DNA of 64,000 bases from Terebella lapidaria (lineage: Eukaryota > Annelida > Polychaeta > Terebellida > Terebellidae). Within the stretch, counting starts at the first letter, position 1; each line of letters opens with the position of its first letter. The DNA lies in the NCBI GenBank assembly GCA_949152475.1, contig OX424560.1, positions 16,369,106 to 16,433,105 of the forward strand. The letters are read 5' to 3'. This document shows, piece by piece, positions 47,701-59,700 of the stretch. The notes beneath the pieces are model-generated. The model searched no databases and was not told where the DNA came from. It saw only the letters and a program-made list of their open reading frames with translations. The translations under genes were made by a program, and so were the position numbers.

Positions 47701-50700
47701 GCCAATGTGAAAAGAACATAACAGCATTTCCCAGGCACATATGTGTACAGCAATGTTCTAAGTTACATTTCTTTTGAGGCAGTAATTCATGTAAAAACTT
47801 CATGGTATTTCATACAAAGGAGATATTGTTCCTGTTGCCCCAGTGACTTCCTGTGAATGAAAGCAGTTCACTCACATCAAGTATAAACTTGACAAAACAC
47901 AGGTACAATTTAATATCTACAAGCAGGGAAAAAAAGTCTACGGGTATGAATTTTGTTGTGTGGAGTGCTCGAGTAATTTTATCAAGTGAGGTTCTGAAAA
48001 ACATCTTATAATACGTAGTGTAATGATTTTGCACGAGGAACGTTTCGTTTTCAAGTGTTTTGAGTTGAAAATCTCTTCCCGAAGCCTGGAACACAAAACC
48101 AGTTTCCTGCATAAAAGCGCCATAGTTTTGTTTCATTCACAAATGTCCTGGTTTTACGTTTTTTGCTCAAGTAAAAACTCCCATAACATGCGAGTTTTAG
48201 TAATTAATTCTCGCACAATTGCATAATGCATGCCAGGTACCATGTAATAAATATTAATAAATATGACAGGTCATCCCCAGTTAAACAACCGATTATTCAA
48301 TGTTGATATTCCGCGAGTTTAAATTCAGACAAAATCAATTTACCAATACCATTAATCAAACCCTTGATAAAAATGTCTGCGTTGCTTTCCATCCATCATT
48401 ATTAAATAATTGATAGAGTCGAAGGTGGCTTTTGAAGTGAGCAACTGTTCTCATTGGGATAACTCATGAATATGTCAAGAAAAATTCCATAAACAATTAA
48501 ATGATATACTAGTATACAGACTCAATGATTAGTGGTGAAATATCTCTTCTATAAAGTTGTTTTGTAGATAATTCACAATTTTATCATAAATATAATGTGT
48601 CTATATGTATATGATTGACTGTCATACTTATATGACAATGCAATGCATTGTTCTCTGGAGCACGCCTCAGTGAAAACTTGATCGTAATGTTTTAATTCTG
48701 AGGTTTTAAAAAGACTGTTATGTGCACACTGAACTACACTAACACCTGCAAGGAAATATCTTTTGGCATGTTTAAACAGCTGTCATTTCATACAGTAGAT
48801 CAAAATGTACCATACTTTTTTTTTTCACTTTGCGAAGGCAATTAGAGAAAAAAGATCTGATTTTTGTTTATAAGGTAAGATAGATATTTACATAGTTGCA
48901 TTATATTATCAAAAGCAGTCCATTTTTTTCAAACATATTCATCAGAATTTACAACAGATAATCAGTTATTTTATGAAAAAAAAACACATTATTCAAACAG
49001 TACCACCAAGTTCCCCAATTCAATTAAACTCGTGACTCAAAAATGCTTCTGTTTTGAAAACAAAAGTACTGGGTCATTTGAAAACCCTGCAATACTCTCT
49101 TCACGCATACTGCATGTAAATTTCACAAATACACATTACTCTGCCTTACATGTATATCATGAATATTTTCAACATGCTCAAGGAACTGTTTGACATGTGT
49201 AATCAGATGGTGCCACAACCCCCCTTTCTCCGGTGGGTGGGGGTGGGAGGGGGCCTTCTGACACCAGGGAGCTGGCAAGCATATCCAGATTGATGTGATG
49301 TGTGGTACGACTTGTGAATCTGGATCTTGGGAGCGAAATCAAGGAAATCTGGATGAGATTTATCTTCATGGGGCACGCGTGCACCACATCGCAACAACCG
49401 TCCAATCAAACTTGGCATTTCTAATAATCGTCATGCAGATTTTTCTCTCATTTTTTCAAGATGTCGACTCCCACCCTTCAAAGTATTCCTTTCGTAGGTG
49501 ATATCGGCAAAATGATTATTTCTTGCCAGTAGCTACCACCTTTCGATCTATCATGAAAAATGGTCTTAGTGCCGGCAATTAGCACCAGACGGACAGATGA
49601 TTAGCAAGGGAATGGGCACACCATACGGACTAAGGGGGGGGGGGGGGGGGTCTGAGGAAGAGGATAAAAACACTAGCAAATATCTGCTACCATATCGGCC
49701 ATGCAGAACTGGCCATTCTTTTTATCTGGCGTGTTTATAATGAATTCATCGTAAACAGTTCTGGAAACGTGCTCTGAAATCAAAAATTCTAGTTTGGTTT
49801 GGCCCTTTCTTTTATATATTTTTGAAGGAGTCTGTGGCGAAAAATCTCTCACTCGGTAACAGTCTGTAGATACAAATATCATAACTGGTGTTAGGCACTG
49901 CTTCGTATGATTATTTCATCATCACAGGCATGTATTTTTTCAATTTTTCCCATTACCCCCGGAAGCCTACAAATTGGAAAATCTTGTTTTCGACTGATGG
50001 CTGATCCCTGGATACATCTCAACACGCCTAGCTATAAGACAAACTATATGTTCCTGAAATATCCTCCATTTTCCATCACGATAAAGCTACGTGCCGTGCT
50101 GTAACTGCTTACAGGTGAGGCCGACACACCCAGTAGCTGTGAATCTACCCAATGTCTACATGGAAAATATGTTGTATCTTGTCAGAAAATAGACTTTCAC
50201 AAGTCAGCGATGGTCTTCCCTCAGTCACAAAGCGTAGTTCCCAGAAACTGTTACACCTACTAGTTGTTTTCCCGGCTAACATCCCACACACACATATATA
50301 TTATGCACTGGTATCGTATGGCCTTTGCTCTGCGGTGTGCACCTATGCAGTTGGAAACATTTCACTTGGCAATACGCTAAACTAACCAGAAACCAGTCTG
50401 CGGTTTCCAAAGAAAATCATGAAACCGCTGAGCAAAACCAGTCGCATTGTTAGTTGGAGATGGGGGAAATCTGTTTGGGAACTTAGGAAAACGCCAACAA
50501 GATAAAACATAGAGAAAGCGCTTGGAAGTATTACGGACGCGAAAAGGGGAAGCTCCTGCCCAACTAGAGACAAAAGTCCTTGCACAGTGAAAACACTAGG
50601 CAATTTTGCTCAGAAAAAAACATGTGCGGCAAAATCTAGGCCAGTACTCGGGACATTCGCCTTATGTTTTGGTTTCACAGGCAACAAAAATCTGTCGACT

Positions 50701-53700
50701 GCTTCGTTGTTTGGGAGCTAGTGTACATGTGAACAACGATTTTGATAACCGAAATTTGCATTGCAAAGTATAAAATATCAGAAACACATGCAATATGTTT
50801 TAAAGGTATTCCATCAAATCAGACATCTATATTATAGATCTGCTTGTGCCATGCCTTATGTGAAATGGTGATGCACATGTTTGCCATAGGCATGTGCGAA
50901 AAAAACACAAACAAATATGGCAACTTTGCCAGCCGGCCGGACAAGCCTCTGGCTCGTGTACACGCAGACAGAGATGTGGCTGGCATGCAGTACATTCTCC
51001 GCGGGGCAAGTGACGAGCAAATTTGGCAGTGTTCACATAATTTCCACAAAAATATAACATAAATATCTGGCTTTCTTAATAGATCAGGACAAATTCTGAT
51101 GTCAGATTTCATAGAATTAGTGTTTTACAGAAGGAAGCAAAGAAATTTTGTTATCCACGTAGGATGCTATATTTAACAAGTTATAATTGCTTATTAATTA
51201 TTAAAATTATGAATATGGCATAACTGTGATATGATGCGCCAATAATAAATCACTTGAATTTATGGGAAGTAAGCTTCTTAGCAGGAAAATTTGCTAATTA
51301 TACATTCAGATTCAATGCTAAGGTAGCTCTACATAGGTATGGCGACAAAATTTCAATATCATCATGATCTGTTTCCCACTATGGTTGCAGTTCGATAACT
51401 GACAAAAAGAACATGTAGAAAGCACTCTAAAAATATGTCCAATACATCAGTTGTACTTTATTTACTGCTGTACAGTCCATCATCCGTCGAACATTGTTAT
51501 CATGATTTCAGCAATATATTGACGTTTGATTTTATTGATTAATGTGTTCTTTATTGTCTACAGTGTGTCCAATACTGGTAGGATAGCACATTGTATAGCT
51601 ATATACATATTATGCATTTATATTCTAATTTACAAGCTCTGTATACTTTGATAGCACTTAATATCAAACAAAATATCATGGGGGAACAAAAGCCACTCTT
51701 GAATATGCACGATATAAAATCAATCATCTTTGGACATTGGACAAGTATCAGCTCAAAATTGATACTCACATCGAAACTCACGAAACACTGTAATAAATAC
51801 ATACATGTATGTATGAAGCTTTACATAACATGGGGAAAACCACTGGCAAACACATTTGTATCCTGATAAACTGAGTGATATGATATTACATGTATTCATT
51901 ATTCAAATTTGCACAATACACCGGTATTTCATATATCAGAACTTCAACACATTTACTACCGGCAGAAATACATAACGAGATCTCTCGTTATGTATTTCTG
52001 CTACCGGTAGTACTCAAGTCATAGAAAAAACACAGAAATTCCCCTGAAATCATCACTTCTGACATGTACTTTATTTATATTAACACTTATTTTAACCCTT
52101 TGCACCATAATAATCTACCTATGCTTATAACCTGCCCTTCCCCTTGCCCCTACCCCCAGACACACAGCCCATATAAACATACATTTGGCACACGTCTATA
52201 TACATCTAATACATGCATTTACTACAGTGTTTTCCAAATGCTTGCACCTGGCTGGCCAAACTGGACATCTGGACCCTGCACGGATTGACCCCAGCCAATC
52301 AAAACATGGCAGAACCTCAGGGCAGACCCCGGGTGGATCCAGATCTTATCCAGCAGAACTTTCGACTGATTATTTCCAGGAACTATTGGGGATTGAAAAT
52401 CACCACAGAATTGGGTCGGAAACTTGTTCTCACAAAACTCATACATATTTCTTAAAAGTCTATCACCAGGTAATTGGGTAGTGAGCAACGCCTAAAGATA
52501 TCTGAATTACACGCAACTAGAAAGTGCACTTGTTGTGAATTCAGACACAAAATATTCATAAATCAATTTCTTGGACTGAGTGCTCGTGAACCGAGAAACC
52601 AAACCCTTGACAGTTGCAAACATGGCTAGCCTGCAGTAATCTTTGTTGGTAAATAAACTGTCTGTCTTTGAAAGTGGTTTGGACTTTGGATGGGATGAAA
52701 CTTGTCAGATGCTCAAGATGAATGTAGCTATTCTTCTCAAAACAAAAACTCTCATGAACGATTTCTCAAAGGAGAGCTAGTTTGAACGAGGCATCAGATT
52801 TCTATATTTTTAATCTTGGTGGGTCAATTATGATTGAAAGAGCAACAGAATATGCTTGTATTTATCACAGTCTAGTATCTCAGTAAGTCGTTATTTATTT
52901 AGTATGATTGTATCTGGCTTTGTATCAAGATTTACTCCTAGCAGCAAATAGTTCGCCCAACACTGAACACATCCAATCAAAAAAAGTTGCTGGAATACAT
53001 AACAATGCACAAAAGAACACATTGAGTGCTCAAAACTATCCATTTCTTGACAAGTATACCTGGGTTTCTGCCAAGGGGCTCCCACAAACTGTACAGACAG
53101 AAAGCTTACAACAAAGCAAAGACACAGACGTACGTGTGGACGGTCTTTATACACTCGAGAAAGTACTTCAAAAATACCGACACGCTTACATTGCAGTATA
53201 TTTGTCTTTGCAAACACTGCCTGGAGGGCAGCCTGAAAGGTGTCGCGTGGAATTTATACATATGTAGAGTTTATTTGCTTACACCAATGCTCGGGTCATA
53301 TTCTGACATTTTATCTTTGACAAATATATATTATTTGCAAAGCAGTGTTCATTGTGCAGGTGTGATTGTTAGACAATTTAAATACATGTATAATTTGCAG
53401 TGAATAAATTTGAGCTTAATTAATTAAAAACTTGAGTAATTAACTTGTTATTTGATAACTAGACGCTTCCGGTCGCCTACGACCGCTTGGGTGTATCCCC
53501 CGTAGCACTATCGTTCCTCATGCCCCAAATATATTACTAATAAGTGTGAAAAACTAGAACAAGGGATAGAGAAGATTACCAGAGAAATGTAAAATCTTAA
53601 GCCACAACTGTTTTTTTTTCCCCACCAAAATTGCTAAATTAATCTTTCAAGGTTATTGAAGGGCGAATTCAAGATCACCACTGAAACCACTGCATATGAA

Positions 53701-56700
53701 TGTCCCTTTCGACATGTTCGATAACAAAAACGAAATCACAGCCAGATCATACTTTTCACCTAAATTTATATTTCAACTCAGGATTTTTGACATACTTGGT
53801 TCCAAGTTAAAAAATTAACCAAAACTGCATTTCAAGATCACGAAATTGGAGCCAGATCGAACTTTTCACCATAAGTTATATATCAACTCATAATATGTGA
53901 CAAACTTGTTCCCAAGTTGAAATTCAAAGTAAAAGTTGATCAAAACTGCATTTCAAGATGACAAAATTGGAGACAGATCGAACGTTTCGCCATAAGTTAT
54001 ATTTTAACTCATAATATGTGCCAAACTTGGTTTCAAGCTGAAATTCAAAGTAAAAGCTTTTTACTATAAGTTATATTTTGACTCATAATATGTATCAAAC
54101 TTGGTTTCAAGTTGAAATTCAGAGTAAAAGTTGACCAAAACTGCATTTCAAGATGATGAAATTCGAGCGAGATCAATGTTTTAGTAAAAATAATGTTAAC
54201 TTATCCAGTTACACCCAGATATCTCTACTGGACAAAACCTTTACCTTGTTGAGCTCAATAATAAATGTTTCTCGTCTTAACTGTTATTATTGAGGTCAAT
54301 GATAGATTTAACTAGCAAAAATAATGTTAATTTATTTGGTTACAGCCATAAAATCTCTACTGGACAGAACCTTTACCTTGTTGAGCCCAATAATAAATAT
54401 TTCTTGTCTTAACTGTTTTTATTGTGGTCAATAATAGACTTAACTAGTAATAATAAGGTTAACTTATTCGGTTACACTCATGAAATCTGTACTGGACAAA
54501 ACCTTCACCTTGTTGAGCTTAATAATAAATGTTTCTCATCTTAACTATTTTAATTGTGATCAATAATAGACTTAACTAGTAAAATTAAGGTTAACTTATT
54601 CGATAATATCGATCTGTTTTCATTAAAAACAGCAGTCCTCCATTCTGAACAAGAATCCAGTGCTATTTGTTTTCATAGTACAGGGTATGGATAGATCACA
54701 GATGTTCAAGTCGGTATTTTAACGGTCGTAATAAGTTAGCCCGTTAACTAATTAATATTTATTCGATCATTCTGAAAAACGATAGGTTCCGTGTGAGGGT
54801 CTTTTTCTCCGAGACTGTGCGATTTCATCATCATTCATTGAAAACTCCCACTCGTAGAGCGTTCACAAGCCATGTGTGGTAAACAGGCTAATTTGAGCAC
54901 AAAATGTGTCGCCAATCGGCCAATTTGGTTGCTATGGCAACCAAAATCGATTGGTGTCGGGATCTTACCATAAGATGTGTCTGTATAAAAAATTATTAGA
55001 ATCGGTTAAGATTTGCAACCAGTAGCGCGTTCACAAGAAAGTGTCTGCGGACGCGGACGCGGGCGCGGACGCGGCGCGACGATGACAAATCCATAGTATC
55101 CGCCGAACTTCGTTCGGGGGATACAAATATATATAGAGTACCTTTATTCGCTGTTGCGAAAGCTGTCTATATTACCAGTGTGTCTGTATTTCTCCACTGG
55201 TATTTTTTCCAAATATATATATATTAGTATTATGTGTCTAGAATCTACATGTTTTCAGTTTGATCAACCTGTTTTCAAACAGAAACTGTCCTAATTTTTG
55301 TGCCTCACTCACCAGAACAATTGTATGTGTCCATAATTTGAACAGAATGTTATCAACTGTGCATCAGTCAGACATGCGATATTAACTATGTAAGTCAAAA
55401 CCTTTCATGTTGTAGCAGATATTTACTTATTCAACCAATGACATATACATGTATTATGTATGAATTCAAGTCCTGGCACACTTTTGTACAGTATTGAGAG
55501 GATTGAGACATCAGAGCTCATTTCTCATAGAGTCTATAATATAATGTTTCGAAACTACAACAGAGTGATGGATTAAACTTGGTAAATTTGTACAGTTTTT
55601 TTTTTTTTGTATGTGCTTTGAAAATTAATGTTCATGTGAATCAATGGAGAACAATACTTACTCAAAACTTGTTTTCGAACTTTCTTAGTTGGGTCGAGCC
55701 AGTGCTGAAATCAGAAGTCAGGATATTTTTATCTTATCAACACTTTGATTATAGCTTCTAATCACAGTAATTATGAAGACATCTAGATGTCTTTCTATTT
55801 AAAGTTCATACATGTTGTTAGTCACAGAACACTCTACAGAGGTTTAATATCACATGCAATTTTCCAATGAATATTTGGCACAATATGCATTTTAAAGTAC
55901 CAGTCTCTCTTGGGCATTTTATGCAAAATTACAATATTCACAATTTACACAATCATAATACTTCAGAAGCAACTTACATTTACATTTGCCGAGTCTGTAA
56001 ATTGTAGTCCAAAGTAGTCAGTTTCTATCAAGTCCAGATGGTAGAAGATTTTGTCATATAACGTGGATCCATAGGCCTTTTTCTGGAATAGAAAACAACA
56101 TGATTATTTTTAAAACAAACTAATGAACAATGTATCACTAATTTATTTGCATTTTAACACCACAATGAAAAACATAAGATCATGTTCAGATTCTTCCAAA
56201 ACTTCAATTCTTCAAAAATCAAAAATCGAAAAAATCATAAAATCAAAAATGATAAATTAGATTCTTTCCAGTTTCATACATGACCCACGTAAAAAATCAA
56301 TACAGCAAATTTGACAATATTGACAATTTTTTCTTATCCTCGCTGAACTTAGACGGAGCACTTCAATTTTTCAAATCAGCCTAGTTAAGAAGTACGTTGA
56401 GATATGAGCCTATGACTAATGACTCTGGCGAAATACCCCATCTGTTACTGTTTGGTTTACAAGTATGGACCGAGTAGTCTGCCCCTTGAACACTGGTCCC
56501 TTCAATAATATTGCAATATTGTGGTTCATCCATTTTTTTTGCTACTGTACAATTTGAATACATGTAGCATGTTTTTGTCTGGTGAAATGGACTGTCTTTG
56601 TGATGTAACAAGTATTGAAATGGTTGTAACGTGTTACTAACTATGCTTGTCTGCGCCACACAAAGAACGCAAAAAGCTTTGATCTTTGTTCTCAAAGATG

Positions 56701-59700
56701 TATGTTCATGCATACAATACAATTATGTACCTGTTTTCGTCTTACGTCATATTGTGCATGGCCGTGGAAGTCAGCTTGGTGAAAAGAATATATATTTATT
56801 CTCTCCACATTCCTAACACTTCAGGTGAAAGCACACTAAACAAGATATTTAAGACTCACTAAACAAGAAATTTTAAGACACAATATTTAGAAACGACTCA
56901 TCCTACTCAAAAGACATCTTAACCTGTTGTCATACAGAACACTGCATGAAAAACCTAATGGGTATTTTTCAACTGTGCATTTATGGAGCTTAAAAACCAA
57001 TGGCATTAAAAATCAGATCAAAACCTGATATGTAAAACATTGGATTTCAATCAAATACAATGATTATTGGACTTGTATATACATTGTCAGACCCAAATGT
57101 ATCATATAGCATGTTCAGTGACAGTGATTTCCAAGTAAAGATATGTGTAAGCCCCCAGAAACCCTTTTCGTGTCATGGAATTTCTGGTATCACCATAGAT
57201 ATTACATTATTGAACTTGCGAAGTGGTCCGAGTTGGCAGCCATATTGATTTTCATATGAGCAGAGTATCTAATTTTGCCGGCATTCAAACACTGCAACTC
57301 AAAATTTTACTGAGCGAGATTTCTCACTGATACCCTAGTATCATGCTAGGGTATGAGCCTCAACTGTATTGAAGTTCAAAACATAAATAAGTAAGGTCAT
57401 CTAAGCACACGACAATTGTGTGGATGATATCGCAGCCGACTGCTCCCATAATTTACGGTATTTATTGCCGTGGTAAAGCCGTAAAGCTAATACACTGCCC
57501 TTGCCAAGTAAACACTAAATATGGCTGTTCAAAATCACTGGTATTGGCTGTCAACAACAATCTCTTCTGATGTTATTTTAGGAGATAATATCAAGAATAA
57601 TGTGGAATGGAGATATCACAGGCCCTTCTAATCATGATAATCATACATAAGAAGCATGTAATAATGCTAATATTGCCTGGTTTACAGCTAATAACATGTT
57701 ATCTGGACATGTCTGCAAGTGTAGGCTTTTCAAGTATGGTTTATTAGGGCAGTTAATGTTTTTGCAGTGATAAATTTGCACGTTTTTCCAGATAACAATC
57801 AATAACACATACCAGGTATATTATTATTAATATATACATTTTAATTCAAACACCGCACTGAAATAGTATGAAGAAAATTGTACCATGAATTTGATTTCAC
57901 TGCTACTACTTCATAAATGTGCAAAGCGGTTTATAAATCATAATGTGTAAACTAAACTATGTAAAAATGTTATACTTTTTTTATACACTTTTTTGTTCAG
58001 TTGATATCCTTGAGATTTATAACTTGTTTGCCCTCTGTGCAACAGTTACAAAATTAATGTGCTACACACATGAAATAACACAACTGTGCACCAACAATCT
58101 GGCCTGCCTAGCCAGAAAAAAATCCTACTAATAGATTACAATTAGGGCAAATGTCTTCCACAACAACATCAACAGTGTGAAGGTGGTCTATGGATGTTTT
58201 TGTTTGTTTCTCATGGCAAAATGTCAAGCACTTATAATTGATAAACATAGGATGGCTAGAAGTCAGGTTTCATTCACATTAACAGGTGAAACTGAACATA
58301 TGGTAACAGAAATTTACATGAATGTTACCATCCAAATTCAACTGACGTGCACCATCAAAAATTAATTTTTAATATCTGACTGCATGTTGATGATAATATG
58401 AATTGAAATATATACATGTGAACGCCTATATACTGGGAGTATATGTGAACAGTCAACACCAAGTTTAAAATATATACTCTACGCATATAAATTTATCACA
58501 GACATGAAACAATTTCACACAAAGAGAGGGTGGCAGCTGTATAAATTTAACAGTAACCTGGTCTCACACACACTGTGTAGAATTCAATAGCAGCATGTTC
58601 AATACATGTCCTGTTATTTGCATCACAATAAACATTGCCAACTGGAATATGTCCACCTACAAATTAAAATGTCATGAGAGTGAACTGTTGCTCTGTTGAT
58701 GATAGAATCATTATGTCTCTGGGCTTTGATTTTTTAAATGAAAGTTCAATCTATACTCATCCTATAGAAGGTATATGGAATTTGATGGCGAACTTTATCG
58801 CGTGAACAACATGTAATGCATGAAAAAAAGCAAAAAGCACTACTGCCACCACATAAAAATAAAGATTTGCGGTACCACTAGAGTTCAGCCGGTATATTGC
58901 GGGATCACATTTCAAAAGTACCACAGTGCCAAAACTCAGCTTTGATTTGTCCCACATCTGAAGTTATCTGGAAGTTATGCTGATTTAATAAACAGAATAT
59001 CAGTTGAGAATAAAACATTATGAAAATGTCTGTTCTTCGAATGAGTCATACTTCAGCATACACCATAGTAAAAGTTACTTGACAAGCATATAACATTTTT
59101 GGAACAGTCTAATTCAACCATAAATGTGTCTTATTGTCGAAAAGTAGAAAATCATACAAGACAAACTATATTTGTTATGATTATCAGCAGCATTCAATTT
59201 CAACTGCACGCCTGCTAAAAGTTAAAAAATTATTGCTGGTATACCATTGTATACCAATGATGAAATATCATGAAATTATGAATATATATGTTGGTTTACA
59301 AATAGTTACGAGCATCCATTGTCATCGTTTTCACAAATCAGCAATCGATGCCCTAAGTGTTCATAATTCTTACATTCATGTTTCTGAGATGATAATGAAT
59401 GTATTTTACTCCATTCATTGTACTGTAGTTTCATCCAAAAAAAACCCCAAACTTTCAAGAAGTATAATAATGAACCGGATTTACATGGATTTGACAGGTT
59501 TTCTTCCGATTGTGTTTCATTATTAGATAATTCAAGTGATAGGATAATTATTATGTATTCCACTACCAGTATGCACATTGTGTTTAATTTGGAGTGGATT
59601 TAGCACATGTCAATACTGCCATTTCAATAATAATCATTTCTGGTCATACTTTCTCAAGCAACTTAAAAACCAATCCCGCATTTGGGGAGTGACATTGTTA

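Larger units (their letters stand above)
53461..55124 (+). mobile_element. tandem-repeat element with terminal hairpin (family B), Helentron/HINE-like candidate
   Basis: A 1.66-kb non-coding element. The right end is a hairpin, GTATCCGCCGAAC / TTC / GTTCGGGGGATAC (55096-55124): a 13-bp stem with one central mismatch and a 3-nt loop. The same outer arm occurs inverted near the left end (GTATCCCCCG, 53493-53502), preceded by a small GGTCG/CGACC stem. The interior holds two tandem arrays (53740-54180 and 54184-54615) and a GCGGAC-type microsatellite near 55045-55075. The left border is approximate. The layout resembles Helentron-derived HINE or 'pearl' elements, which is inference. Confidence 0.6.

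Noticed and set aside
52185-52488. Overlapping frames of 75-98 codons on both strands
   Set aside because: Frames open in four registers at once, with no splice support; likely chance in a slightly GC-richer patch.
57330-57354. Short palindrome of ATACCCTAG arms as another mini-element
   Set aside because: Different ends, a 7-nt centre and no flanking 7-bp duplication.
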